This document shows, piece by piece, positions 1 to 8,059 of a DNA stretch of 64,000 nt. This DNA comes from Aldehydirespirator sp965117015 (GTDB taxonomy: Bacteria; Actinomycetota; Acidimicrobiia; Acidimicrobiales; Aldehydirespiratoraceae). The notes under the pieces were generated by a model. That model had not been told where the DNA came from. It saw only the letters and a program-made list of their open reading frames with translations, and ran no database searches. The stretch spans positions 248,001 to 312,000 of the forward strand of contig OZ220747.1 of the NCBI GenBank assembly GCA_965117015.1. The letters run 5' to 3'. The translations under genes and the position numbers were made by a program. Numbering within the stretch: the first letter of the stretch is position 1; each line of letters opens with the position of its first letter.

Positions 1-669
1 GTGCGGCTCGTGATCGCCCGCTGCACCGTCGACTACGACGGCCGCCTTCAGGCCCACCTTCCCTCGGCTGTCCGCCTCATCATGGTCAAGGCCGACGGCT
101 GCGTGGCCGTCCATGCCGACGGCGGCGCCTACAAGCCACTCAACTGGATGAACGCCCCCAACCGGCTTGTGATCGACGCCGACGCCGGGGTCTGGCGGGT
201 GACGGCTCCGGGCCGCAGCGACTCTCTGGTCATCAAGATCGAGGAGATCCTCCACGACAGCACCCACGAGATGGGCACCGATCCCGGTCTGCAGAAGGAC
301 GGTGTCGAGGCGCAGATGCAGGAGCTCCTCGCAGAGAATCCGGACACCATCGAGAACGGCTTCACCCTGGTGCGGCGCGAGTTCCCCACTGCCATCGGAC
401 CCGTGGACCTGCTGTGCCGCGACTCGTCGGGCAATGCGGTAGCCGTCGAGGTGAAGCGCAACGGCGAGATCGACGGTGTGGAGCAGCTCACCCGGTACCT
501 GCACTACCTGAACTCCGACCCGAGCCTGGCCCCGGTGCGGGGCGTGTTCGTGGCCCGGACCATCAAACCGCAGGCCAAGGTACTGGCGGCCGACCGCTCC
601 ATCGACTGCGTCGAGGTGGACTACGACGAGCTGCGGGGCATCGAGTCGCCAGAGCTGAGATTGTTCTGA
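1..669 (+). CDS. nucS: NucS/EndoMS mismatch-specific endonuclease
   Basis: NucS cuts both strands at mismatches and replaces MutS/MutL repair in actinobacteria and some archaea. The 222-residue product has the N-terminal DNA-binding half (Cys-Thr-Val-Asp-Tyr near residue 8; Ala-Tyr-Lys-Pro-Leu-Asn-Trp near 43) and the C-terminal RecB-like nuclease with Asp136 in GPVD and Glu150-x-Lys152 in VEVKR as catalytic residues. It ends in LRLF, which resembles the short clamp-binding tail described for the family (from memory). The first base of the window is the G of an in-frame GTG; mycobacterial homologues begin a few residues earlier, so the true start may lie just outside. Family identity is secure. 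Confidence 0.95.
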   Translation: MRLVIARCTVDYDGRLQAHLPSAVRLIMVKADGCVAVHADGGAYKPLNWMNAPNRLVIDADAGVWRVTAPGRSDSLVIKIEEILHDSTHEMGTDPGLQKDGVEAQMQELLAENPDTIENGFTLVRREFPTAIGPVDLLCRDSSGNAVAVEVKRNGEIDGVEQLTRYLHYLNSDPSLAPVRGVFVARTIKPQAKVLAADRSIDCVEVDYDELRGIESPELRLF

Positions 670-714
670 GCGGCTAGGCGGCGCGGTCGAGCCAGCGCTG
701 TCACTCGCTGCGGA

Positions 715-720
715 TACCCT
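715..720 (+). promoter_or_regulatory. -10 box of a probable leaderless promoter
   Basis: TACCCT lies six bases before the GTG at 727, so transcription would begin at or near the start codon. The same geometry recurs before many genes here. No convincing -35 was identified. Confidence 0.5.
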
Positions 721-726
721 CAAACC

Positions 727-2601
727 GTGCTCAGACGGCTGCTAGGACGGCAGGTTCGGCACGTGCGACTATGGCCGTTCCTCGTCGGGGCAGCAGTGGT
801 GATCGGTGCTCTGATCGTCGGCTGGCAGATCTACGAGGCACGCGAGGAGACCCGCATCCGTCCGGGGGCGACGGTTTCGGGCGTCGAGATCGGCGGGCTG
901 GAGCCCGAAGAGGCAGTCATCGCGCTCGAACCCGTCGTCCAGGAGGTGGCCGAGACCACCATCGACCTCCAGTTCCCGGACATCGACCTGCAGTTCCTGG
1001 GCCACACGATCACGGTCACCGCCGAGGAACTCGGAATCTCGCTGGATGCTGAGCGGATTCTCGCCGAGGCCGACACCCCGCCCCCGCCGGTGGTCCGGCC
1101 GGCCGCGTGGCTGTTCGACCTGTTCGCCAGCCGCGACGTGCGCCCGTCGGTGACCACCGACCTGGGAACCCTCGCCGACACGGTCGACCCCTACACCGAC
1201 CCCGAGACGCCCCGGATCCAGTTCGTCGACGGAGCCTTCCAGCCGGTCCTTCACATCGATGTGCCCGTCCCCGACATGGAGTTGCTGGCTCTCAGGCTCG
1301 AGGATGCCGTGCTCAACAACATGGGCGGCCGGGTCGCCGTCGAGGTTCCGATTAGCGGCATGGAGCCGGCCGACCCGATCGCGGTGGCGCTGGCCGGCGC
1401 CCTCGCCACCAAGGCGAACGAGATCACCGAGGGAGGGGTTCAGCTCCAACTCGAGGGCACCACCGAGACCTTCACCATCAGCCAGGAGGCCCTCCGGCAG
1501 TTCATCGTCCTCGAGGGGGAGCAGCACGACACGCACCTCGGCCTCAACCCGCGGATCGAGGCCACCCTCGCCAGCCTGTTCGTGGGGATCGGCAGCGAAG
1601 GGATCCCCGCGACGATCGGCCTGGACACCGACGGTGCTGTGACCATCTCCGAGGGCCAAGCCGGATTCAAGTGCTGCCACGAGACGGCGCCCGACGCGTT
1701 GCTGCAGGGGATGATCGACGGCCAGCCGGTGATAGTGCTGCCGGCCGCGCCCAACCCCCACCCCCAAGGCCGGGAGTGGGCCGAGTCGCTGGGGATCCTC
1801 CAGGTGGTCGGCGAGTTCACCACGCGTTTCACGCCGGCCCAGGACCGGATCATCAACATCGCCCGCATCTCGGAGTTGACCCGCGGCGTGATCATCGAGC
1901 CCGGCCAGCGGTTCTCGGTCAACGGCCACGTCGGGCCGCGCACGACCGGCAAGGGGTTCGTGCCGGCCAAGATGATCCTCGACGGCGTGTTCGTGGACTC
2001 GGTGGGGGGCGGCATCTCGCAGTACGCCACCACGCTGTTCAACGCGGCGTTCTTCGCGGGGCTCGACTTCATCGACTACCAGAGCCACACCATCTACTTG
2101 AGCCGCTACCCCTACGGGCGCGAGGCCACGGTGTCGTATCCGGCACCTGATCTGGTGCTGGAGAACAACACCCCCTACGGCGTCATGCTGTGGCCCACCA
2201 CCGCCGACGACTCGATCACGGTGAAGCTCTACTCCACGCCGTGGGTGCTGGCCGAGCAGACCGGCCAGTCGACGCGGACCGTGGGGACTACCTGCACCCG
2301 GGTGACCACCGAGCGGACCCGCACATACCTGGACGACGGGCACACCGAGACCGACACGGTGTGGGCCCAGTACCGTCCCGAGGGCCTCAAGTGCGACGGG
2401 TCTCCCTCGGTCACGACCACCACGTCCACCACGGTCGTGCCGCCGGAGGAGGGCGAGCAGCAGGGCGGGGAGGCCGGCTGGGAGCAGGGCGAGACCGAAA
2501 CCGACTTCGGCGGCGAGGATCCCGGCCAGCAGGGCGGGGAGTCGGGTGAGCCTGGCAGTAATGTCACCCCTTCCACGACCATCCCGGGTGAATCTCAATG
2601 A
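727..2601 (+). CDS. VanW family protein with one membrane anchor
   Basis: VanW-family proteins are envelope proteins of uncertain biochemical role, named after a vancomycin-resistance cluster gene and often carrying peptidoglycan-binding-like domains. This 624-residue protein has a short basic N-terminus, one membrane segment at about residues 16-36, a repeat-like extracellular region with GVEIGGLEPEEA near 49 typical of the YoaR-type N-terminal domain, and the VanW domain at about 355-505, including GPRTTGKGFVPAK and VGGGISQYATTLFNAA. The last 60 residues are rich in Gly, Glu, Gln and Thr and probably disordered. The GTG start has no Shine-Dalgarno but a well-placed -10 box. It overlaps the next gene by four bases. 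The family call is firm; the role is not known. Confidence 0.88.
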   Translation: MLRRLLGRQVRHVRLWPFLVGAAVVIGALIVGWQIYEAREETRIRPGATVSGVEIGGLEPEEAVIALEPVVQEVAETTIDLQFPDIDLQFLGHTITVTAEELGISLDAERILAEADTPPPPVVRPAAWLFDLFASRDVRPSVTTDLGTLADTVDPYTDPETPRIQFVDGAFQPVLHIDVPVPDMELLALRLEDAVLNNMGGRVAVEVPISGMEPADPIAVALAGALATKANEITEGGVQLQLEGTTETFTISQEALRQFIVLEGEQHDTHLGLNPRIEATLASLFVGIGSEGIPATIGLDTDGAVTISEGQAGFKCCHETAPDALLQGMIDGQPVIVLPAAPNPHPQGREWAESLGILQVVGEFTTRFTPAQDRIINIARISELTRGVIIEPGQRFSVNGHVGPRTTGKGFVPAKMILDGVFVDSVGGGISQYATTLFNAAFFAGLDFIDYQSHTIYLSRYPYGREATVSYPAPDLVLENNTPYGVMLWPTTADDSITVKLYSTPWVLAEQTGQSTRTVGTTCTRVTTERTRTYLDDGHTETDTVWAQYRPEGLKCDGSPSVTTTTSTTVVPPEEGEQQGGEAGWEQGETETDFGGEDPGQQGGESGEPGSNVTPSTTIPGESQ

Positions 2602-3131
2602 GCGATGCCGAGGAGCCCATCGAGGGCATCGACGCTGCGGTGGACGCCTGGTGGGAGCGCGCCCTGCGGGGCAAGCCCGCGGTGGACCGGCTCATGTACT
2701 CGGTGTCGGAGGCCGCCAACCACTCGCGACTCTGGCACGCTCTCGGGGCTGCTCAGGCCGTGGCGCGGCGAAGCCACCGCCCGGCTGCCGAACTCAGCAT
2801 CTCCCTCCTAGCGGAAGCAGTGCTCGTCAACGGCGTCATCAAGACAGCCTTCGGGAGGCGGCGTCCGGTCTTCGCGGGGAACCGGCCCCATGCCCTGCGC
2901 CAACCCCTCACCAGCAGCTTTCCCAGCGGTCACGCCAGTGCAGCCATGGTGGCGGCGTCGCTGCTGTCGCGCCGCAGCCCTTGGGCGCCCGCGTACTACG
3001 CGCTGGGGTTGGTCGTGGCACTGAGCCGCATACACGTCCGGATCCACCACGCCAGCGATGTGGCCGCCGGGATCGGGACCGGCGCGGTGCTCGGGGCGGT
3101 GGCCCGTCGCCTGTGGCGTAGGGGCCTGTGA
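2598..3131 (+). CDS. PAP2 superfamily phosphatase
   Basis: This is a type 2 phosphatidic acid phosphatase fold enzyme that probably removes phosphate from a membrane lipid or polyprenyl phosphate. All three signature motifs are present: KTAFGRRRP (Lys82 to Pro90), FPSGHAS (108-114) and SRIHVRIHHASD (143-154), with the catalytic His in each of the last two. At 177 residues it is of normal size, with hydrophobic stretches around 65-82, 112-122, 130-142 and at the C-terminus. Its ATG overlaps the stop of the VanW gene as ATGA, so the two are translationally coupled and may both act on cell-envelope carriers. The substrate cannot be read from the sequence. Confidence 0.88.
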   Translation: MSDAEEPIEGIDAAVDAWWERALRGKPAVDRLMYSVSEAANHSRLWHALGAAQAVARRSHRPAAELSISLLAEAVLVNGVIKTAFGRRRPVFAGNRPHALRQPLTSSFPSGHASAAMVAASLLSRRSPWAPAYYALGLVVALSRIHVRIHHASDVAAGIGTGAVLGAVARRLWRRGL

Positions 3132-3145
3132 ACCTGGGCCATTAC

Positions 3146-3151
3146 TAGGAT
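3146..3151 (+). promoter_or_regulatory. -10 box of a probable leaderless promoter
   Basis: TAGGAT lies six bases before the GTG at 3158, with no Shine-Dalgarno between. This geometry predicts an mRNA that begins at the start codon. Confidence 0.5.
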
Positions 3152-3157
3152 TGGGAC

Positions 3158-3970
3158 GTGGAACTCGAAGGGGCTGTCGCGGTGGTGACGGGCGCCGCCA
3201 GCGGCATTGGACGCTCGCTGGCCCGGGCTCTGGCGCTCGACGGCGGGGCCGTGGTGGTGGTAGCCGACATCGACGGGGCCGGCGCTGAGTCCGTCGCGAA
3301 CGAGATCGCCGCCAAGGCTGCCGCCGGGAGCCCGGTCGGCTTCGCGGCCGAGATCGACGTGACCGACGAGGCCGCGGTGGTCGCCCTAATCGATGGGGTC
3401 GAGGAGAACCTCGGCCCCGTTGAGCTTTGGTGCGGCAACGCCGGCATTTCTGCCATGGGCGGGGTGGAGCGTCCCAACGAGGAGTGGAACCGGATCTGGG
3501 ATGTGAACCTGATGGCCCATGTGATCGCCTGCCGGCATCTGGTGCCGAGATGGGTGGAGCGAGGCTCGGGCCATCTGCTGGTGACCGCCTCGGCCGCAGG
3601 GCTGCTGACCGGGCTGGGGACGGCGTCGTACGCGGTCACCAAGCACGCCGCGGTGGCGCTGGCCGAGTGGATCGCCATCACCCACGGCGACGACGGCGTG
3701 AGGGTGTCGTGCCTGTGCCCCCAGGGGGTTCGCACGCCCATGACGGAATCGGACTGGATGCTCGGCGTGGCCCAGGTGCGGGAGTTGGGCTTGATGGAGC
3801 CCGAGGAGGTGGCGGCCGCCACCCTGGAAGCGCTTCGCGAGGACCGCTTCCTGATACTGCCCCACCCCGAAGTGGCGACCTACGAGCAGCGCCGGGCCGG
3901 TGACCGGGAGCGCTGGCTGCGCGGCATGCGGCGCATGCAGAAGAGTCTGCTGGGAACTTCGAGCTCCTAG
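3158..3970 (+). CDS. Short-chain dehydrogenase/reductase
   Basis: This is an NAD(P)-dependent classical SDR of 270 residues. The cofactor loop TGAASGIG is at residues 11-18, an acidic VVADID follows beta-2 (favouring NAD), the structural motif is GNAG, and the active site has Ser in LVTASAAG and Tyr/Lys in YAVTK near 158. The C-terminal region (LMEPEEVAAATLEAL, then PHPEV) resembles SDRs with a basic tail found in actinobacterial lipid and steroid catabolism. The GTG start is fixed by the -10 box and by the glycine motif beginning close behind it. It converges on the LLM oxidoreductase with overlapping stop codons. The substrate is unknown. Confidence 0.85.
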   Translation: MELEGAVAVVTGAASGIGRSLARALALDGGAVVVVADIDGAGAESVANEIAAKAAAGSPVGFAAEIDVTDEAAVVALIDGVEENLGPVELWCGNAGISAMGGVERPNEEWNRIWDVNLMAHVIACRHLVPRWVERGSGHLLVTASAAGLLTGLGTASYAVTKHAAVALAEWIAITHGDDGVRVSCLCPQGVRTPMTESDWMLGVAQVRELGLMEPEEVAAATLEALREDRFLILPHPEVATYEQRRAGDRERWLRGMRRMQKSLLGTSSS

Positions 3971-4947
3971 CCGCCGGCGGGCGCCAGCGCTCTGACCACG
4001 TCGAACGCGTCCACCCCGTCGACCGGCAGCACCATGGGCGCGGGGCAGGTCACGCCGTTGTCGATGAAGCGCTGGATGTGATCGCGGCACTCCTCGGGCG
4101 AGCCGTGCACGAGCAATTCATCGACCACCTGCTCGGGGATCTTCGCCAGGGAGCCTCGCCGGTCACCCGCCTCCCACTGGGCCCAATGCTCGCCGAGCGC
4201 ATCCGTGCGGCCGAGCCAGGTGTGGAACGCCCGGTAGACCGGCACATTGAGGTAGGCGGCCAGGATGAACCGACCCGTGGCCAGTGCCGCTTCACGATCA
4301 GGAGTGGGCAGCACGAAGATGCGGGCCACGATCTCGGCTGTCGGGCTCTCGTCCCGCACTATGCCGCATACCCGAGTTGCGTCCTGAGCCGAGAGCCAGT
4401 TGATGATGGCCCCGTCGCCCTCGCGTGCCGCCAGCCGCAGCATGCGCTCTCGCAGGGCGGCCACGAAGATGGGGACGGGCTCGTCGACCCTCACGCCGAG
4501 CCGGAAGCCGCGCACCGAGAAGGTGTCGTAGTCCTCAGTGACCTTCTCGCCGCCCAGGGCCGCTCTCAGGAAGCGGATCGTGTCACGCACACGGTGAAAG
4601 GGGCGGTCGAAGGCCATCGCGTTCCATCGGCCGACGATCACGTCCGACGACGAGCCGATGCCGAGCACGAAACGGCCCGGCGCGGCCGAGGCCAGCGACG
4701 CCGCCGACTGGGCGAGCAGGGCCGGGCCGCGGGTGTAGACGGGCAGGATGGCGGTACCCAGCCGCAAGGAGGGCGCCCATACCGACGCGAGGGTGAGGGT
4801 GGTCAGCCCGTCGAAGCCATCGGCCTCCGCCGACCAGACATCGGTGTAGCCGAGGTCAACCAGCTCCTCAAAGCGCTCCCGCTGCGTGTGCAGGGGGCCG
4901 GCGAAGGGCACGGTGATGCCGTGTCTTTGGGCAGAAGTCTGAGTCAC
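3967..4947 (-). CDS. LLM class (F420-type) oxidoreductase
   Basis: This is a 326-residue luciferase-like monooxygenase-fold protein, a TIM barrel that in actinobacteria usually binds coenzyme F420 rather than FMN. Family features include ELVDLGYTDVWSAEADGFD near residue 28, RLGTAILPVYTRGP near 62, PGRFVLGIGSSSDVIV near 90, and PVPIFVAALRERML near 155, where the barrel strands line the cofactor. It starts at a GTG (4947) and is transcribed away from the small gene at 4986. The stop codon overlaps that of the convergent SDR. F420 use is inferred from the family and host type; the substrate is unknown. Confidence 0.85.
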   Translation of the reverse strand: MTQTSAQRHGITVPFAGPLHTQRERFEELVDLGYTDVWSAEADGFDGLTTLTLASVWAPSLRLGTAILPVYTRGPALLAQSAASLASAAPGRFVLGIGSSSDVIVGRWNAMAFDRPFHRVRDTIRFLRAALGGEKVTEDYDTFSVRGFRLGVRVDEPVPIFVAALRERMLRLAAREGDGAIINWLSAQDATRVCGIVRDESPTAEIVARIFVLPTPDREAALATGRFILAAYLNVPVYRAFHTWLGRTDALGEHWAQWEAGDRRGSLAKIPEQVVDELLVHGSPEECRDHIQRFIDNGVTCPAPMVLPVDGVDAFDVVRALAPAGG

Positions 4948-4973
4948 GCTGAAAGGATGTCACACCCCCTCGC

Positions 4974-4979
4974 CAATAT
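4974..4979 (+). promoter_or_regulatory. -10-like box of a probable leaderless promoter
   Basis: CAATAT lies six bases before the ATG at 4986. It is weaker than the TANNNT boxes elsewhere but at the same distance from the start. Confidence 0.35.
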
Positions 4980-4985
4980 GTCTAC

Positions 4986-5180
4986 ATGACCGATCAACTG
5001 GTTCTCATCGACATCGTTCCCGCAGAGAAGGCCGATTCACCGAACAGCTGGCAGCTCGACCCGGCCACATGCGACATAGGCCGGCGCGGTGTGGCCCGGG
5101 CCCGCCAGGCCCTGCAGGCAGCCCGCAACCAGGCGAAGACCGCTACCGTCCCCCGTCCCAACCTGCCCGCCGCCGCCTGA
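4986..5180 (+). CDS. Small conserved-type protein of unknown function
   Basis: This is a 64-residue protein with a hydrophobic N-terminus (MTDQLVLIDIVP), a middle segment WQLDPATCDIGRRGVARARQAL resembling an amphipathic helix, and an Ala/Lys-rich tail. Short actinobacterial proteins with an N-terminal TDQL-type motif and an IGR-G-ARAR helix are common in genome annotations (recollection, unverified). The codon pattern has high third-position GC in this frame, and a -10-like box is correctly placed before the ATG, so I consider it real. A DNA- or protein-binding helix is possible, but no function can be assigned. Confidence 0.55.
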   Translation: MTDQLVLIDIVPAEKADSPNSWQLDPATCDIGRRGVARARQALQAARNQAKTATVPRPNLPAAA

Positions 5181-5286
5181 TCGCCGCGGCGCGGCCCTAT
5201 CGCCCCTGGTCTTCCGCGGCCGCGGGGCCTCAGATGGCAACAGTCCCCCATCTTGCGGAAAGACCCATTGAAGAGAGGCAGGTGCG

Positions 5287-5835
5287 ATGCTGTGTCGAGC
5301 ACTCCGAGCGCTGGCAGCGGTCGCACCGTTGCTGGTTGCGAGCGGTTGCGGAACCGACGCTGGCAGTCCTGCCGACACCTCCGCAAGCACGCCAGACCAC
5401 CGGGCGATAAACGCTGTCGTGGAGCGCGTCGTCGACGGCGACACGATTGTCGCGAGGATCGGGGACCGCTCCGAGACGGTTCGCCTCATCGGTGTCGACG
5501 CTCCCGAGTCGGTCGCTCCCACCCGACCGGTGCAGTGCTACGGCAAGGAGGCTTCGCTCTTCCTGGCGGCCATGCTCCCCGCGGGAACCGAGGTCTCGCT
5601 GGTGCGGGATGTCGAGGCCCGCGACGTCTATGACCGGTTGCTGGGATACGTCGTGCGATCCAGTGACGGCCTCTTCGTCAACCTGGAGCTGGTCGCGGCC
5701 GGCTACGCGGCGGTGCTGAACTATCCGCCCAACGACCATTACGCCGATGTATTGGACCGTGCACAGGCGGAGGCCGTCGTATCCGGCCGGGGGCTGTGGA
5801 GCGCCTGCGGAGGTCCCGACGTACCGCTCGACTGA
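5287..5835 (+). CDS. Secreted thermonuclease-family lipoprotein
   Basis: This is a staphylococcal-nuclease-fold protein, probably a calcium-dependent secreted or surface nuclease. The 182-residue precursor has a hydrophobic signal peptide ending in the lipobox LVASGC with Cys21 as the lipidation site, and a short Ser/Thr/Ala linker. The SNase domain (about 42-175) shows VVDGDTI, VRLIGVDAPES (Arg and Asp of the active site) and DVYDRLLGYV (second catalytic Arg). The ATG follows a GAGAGG Shine-Dalgarno. Just upstream (5214-5225) is the self-complementary CCGCGGCCGCGG. Its end is followed directly by the YdjC-type gene. The cell could use it to obtain nucleotides, consistent with the nucleoside hydrolase elsewhere in the window. 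Confidence 0.85.
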   Translation: MLCRALRALAAVAPLLVASGCGTDAGSPADTSASTPDHRAINAVVERVVDGDTIVARIGDRSETVRLIGVDAPESVAPTRPVQCYGKEASLFLAAMLPAGTEVSLVRDVEARDVYDRLLGYVVRSSDGLFVNLELVAAGYAAVLNYPPNDHYADVLDRAQAEAVVSGRGLWSACGGPDVPLD

Positions 5836-5887
5836 CCCGGACGCTGCGTGCCCACAGGCAGCCGACCGGCACCGCGTCGGTGTGCGG

Positions 5888-5893
5888 TACCGT
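5888..5893 (+). promoter_or_regulatory. -10 box that decides the start of the YdjC gene
   Basis: TACCGT lies seven bases before the GTG at 5901. An upstream in-frame ATG at 5796 would overlap the nuclease gene and add an Arg-rich, unconserved stretch. This box supports the GTG. Confidence 0.5.
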
Positions 5894-5900
5894 CAGGGCT

Positions 5901-6740
5901 GTGGAATCGCTGGTCGAGCGACTCGGGCACCCAGCCGACGCGAGGCTCGTGATCGTCAGCGCGGACCGGATCGGCACCACCCACTCCTCCACTGCCGGGG
6001 GCTATCAGGCCCTCCGCGAGGGCGCGGCCACCACCGGAACGATCGTGATGCCCGGCGCGTGGGCCCGCCACGCCGCCGAGCTGTACCGGGGCGAGGACCT
6101 GGGCGTCCACCTCACCCTCAACGCAGAACTCGACTGCTTCCGCTGGGGGCCCATCACCAACGCCCCGAGCCTGCTCGACGGCGACGGCGGCTTCCCCCGC
6201 ACGGTGCACGACTTGTGGGACCACGCGGACCTCGACGAGGTCCGCCGGGAGTGCCGGGCCCAAGTCGAGCGAGCCGTACTCTGGGGATTCGACGTGACCC
6301 ACCTCACCACCCACCTGTCTGCCCTTCAGCAGCGCCCGGAGTTCTTCGACGTGCTGCTGGACCTGGCCGTCTCGTTCGACCTGCCAGTACGGCTCGAGGG
6401 TGCTGACGCCGAAGCCAAGGCCGGATTCCCGTTCCGGTCGCTGGCGACGGACGAGGGCATCGTCTTCCCGGACCACTTCCGGCTCGTCCGGGGCGACGCT
6501 CGCCGCCATGTGGTCGAGCAGTTGGGCGATCTGAGTCCAGGGGTCACCGAGTTGTCGCTGCACCCGGCCTTGGACGAGCCCGAGATCCACGCCATCGATC
6601 CCGCGGCAGCCGGCCGGGTGGACGACCTCGCCCTAGCCCTGTCGGCCGAAGTGACCGAGATGCTCCAGCAATCCGGAGCCGCGCTGGTCGGTTACCGCAC
6701 GCTGCGCAGCGCCCAGAGAAGGGCCAGGCACCGCATCTGA
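5901..6740 (+). CDS. YdjC/ChbG-family carbohydrate deacetylase-like protein
   Basis: The protein belongs to the ChbG/HpnK (YdjC) family of metal-dependent deacetylases that act on oligosaccharides such as chitobiose. It has 279 residues from the chosen GTG. The first metal motif, normally NADDFG, reads VSADRIG here, keeping one Asp; GVHLTLNAEL near residue 67 supplies the second ligand and DVTHLTTHLSAL near 132 the third. ELSLHPALDEPE is a late family motif. The changed first motif may affect metal binding or substrate. The enzyme stands alone between the secreted nuclease and the convergent SCP2-like gene, so the context gives no substrate. Confidence 0.75.
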   Translation: MESLVERLGHPADARLVIVSADRIGTTHSSTAGGYQALREGAATTGTIVMPGAWARHAAELYRGEDLGVHLTLNAELDCFRWGPITNAPSLLDGDGGFPRTVHDLWDHADLDEVRRECRAQVERAVLWGFDVTHLTTHLSALQQRPEFFDVLLDLAVSFDLPVRLEGADAEAKAGFPFRSLATDEGIVFPDHFRLVRGDARRHVVEQLGDLSPGVTELSLHPALDEPEIHAIDPAAAGRVDDLALALSAEVTEMLQQSGAALVGYRTLRSAQRRARHRI

Positions 6741-6750
6741 ATCTGCGGCT

Positions 6751-7125
6751 TCAGCGCAGAGGGGCGAGGGCTTCCCTGAGCTGGGACGACCGCAGAAGGG
6801 GGCGCCAGCCGTCGAACAGCAGGACCTGGTCCCCCTCGAGCTTCATCCGGCCCGACATGTAGGCCGCTTCCACGGACAGCTCGCCCTCCCAGGCCCGTAC
6901 GAAGTCGGGATACGACCCGGACAGCACCATGTCGGGCTCCGGGTGGCGCCCGGCCACCACTCCCACGCGGCCCTCAGCCACCACGACATGAAAGGGAGCC
7001 GCGCCGGCAGGCGAGCCGCTCACCACGATCTGAGCCACGCCGTCGGCTGATCCGGGCTCGTCGACCGCCTCCAACCCGGCCGCAACAGCCTCCAGCCACC
7101 CCTCGCTGAGAGGCTCGAGCGCCAT
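6751..7125 (-). CDS. SCP2-like sterol-transfer domain protein
   Basis: This is a 124-residue protein matching the compact SCP2 sterol-carrier fold: an N-terminal helix (SEGWLEAVAAGLEAV), beta strands IVVSGSPAGAAPFHVVVAEGRVGV, the segment PDMVLSGSYPDFVRAWEGEL and a C-terminal Met-rich helix YMSGRMKLEGD. Such domains bind lipids or act as accessory domains in mycothiol-linked enzymes. The ATG lies one base downstream of the stop of mca, so it is the second gene of a two-gene operon. The frame remains open far upstream inside mca, but the initiator is placed at this ATG because homology and coupling fit. The ligand is unknown. Confidence 0.75.
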   Translation of the reverse strand: MALEPLSEGWLEAVAAGLEAVDEPGSADGVAQIVVSGSPAGAAPFHVVVAEGRVGVVAGRHPEPDMVLSGSYPDFVRAWEGELSVEAAYMSGRMKLEGDQVLLFDGWRPLLRSSQLREALAPLR

Positions 7126-7126
7126 G

Positions 7127-8014
7127 TCAACCGGACTCGCCGGCCGCCTCGGCCCGCAAGCCCTCGAACAGGTCGCGCTCGGGGAGCTCAGCGGGGCGGG
7201 GGCCGCGGGCCAGCACATAGTCGTCGTAGGGGTGAATGGAACGCTCGACCTCCGGGGGCAGCCCGAACCAGAAGGTCGACTCGGGATCGATCTGGGTGGC
7301 GTGGGCCAGCAGCCCCTCGATGCGCGCGTCGATGAACCCGTCCACAGGAACCTGAGTCGTGATCTGGTCATCGGTGGAGGGGCGCTTGAACCACCAGTCG
7401 TTGTAGGGCGACTCCAGGCCGAGGTCCTGGAATGCCTGGTGCCGCTCCTCGATGCGCTTGCGGGACCAGAGCGTGTAGTAGAGCTTGGCCGGCGACCAGG
7501 GCTCGCCGAGGTCGGGACGGTATCGGGCGTCGCCGGAGCGCTCGAAGGCGGGAATCGAGATGTCGTGGACCCGCACGTGGTCCGGGTGCATGTAGCCACC
7601 CTGATCCTCGGGATAGGTCACGATCACCTGGGGCCGGTGTCGGCGTATCACCGACACCAGACGGCTCACCGCCTCGTCCAGGTCGGCGTTGGCGAAGCAG
7701 TCGGGATGGGCGTTGGCCTCCGAGCCCTCCATTCCGGAGTCGCGGTACCCGAGCATCACCACCTCGTCGTAGCCGATCACTGCCGCAGCCCGGGCCAGTT
7801 CCTCGGCCCGAATCTCGGCCAGCTTCTCGGCCATCGAGGGCTTGTCCAGCGCCGGGTTGAGGATCTCGCCCTCCTCTCCTCCCGTACAGCACACCAGCAC
7901 GGTGCGCACCCCCTCGGCGTGGTAGCGGGCCACCGTAGGAGCGCCCTTCGAGGCCTCGTCGTCGGGATGGGCGTGAACGGTGAGCAAGCAGAGCCGGCCG
8001 GCGGGAGTCGCCAT
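7127..8014 (-). CDS. mca: Mycothiol S-conjugate amidase
   Basis: Mca cleaves mycothiol S-conjugates, releasing a mercapturic acid for export and GlcN-Ins for recycling, and so detoxifies electrophiles. The 295-residue protein has the PIG-L zinc motif HPDDE at 16-20, the second zinc motif HPDH at 143-146, and long conserved blocks typical of Mca rather than MshB: CCTGGEEGEILNPA near 42, LGYRDSGMEGSEAN near 88, and PYNDWWFKRP. The ATG at 8014 has a TAGCTT box eight bases upstream. Its presence implies that the organism makes mycothiol. A small SCP2-like gene follows in the same operon. Confidence 0.9.
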   Translation of the reverse strand: MATPAGRLCLLTVHAHPDDEASKGAPTVARYHAEGVRTVLVCCTGGEEGEILNPALDKPSMAEKLAEIRAEELARAAAVIGYDEVVMLGYRDSGMEGSEANAHPDCFANADLDEAVSRLVSVIRRHRPQVIVTYPEDQGGYMHPDHVRVHDISIPAFERSGDARYRPDLGEPWSPAKLYYTLWSRKRIEERHQAFQDLGLESPYNDWWFKRPSTDDQITTQVPVDGFIDARIEGLLAHATQIDPESTFWFGLPPEVERSIHPYDDYVLARGPRPAELPERDLFEGLRAEAAGESG

Positions 8015-8059
8015 GGCGGGTGAAGCTAGCGCCGCAGCGCGCTGCAGCGCGCCGGGCCG

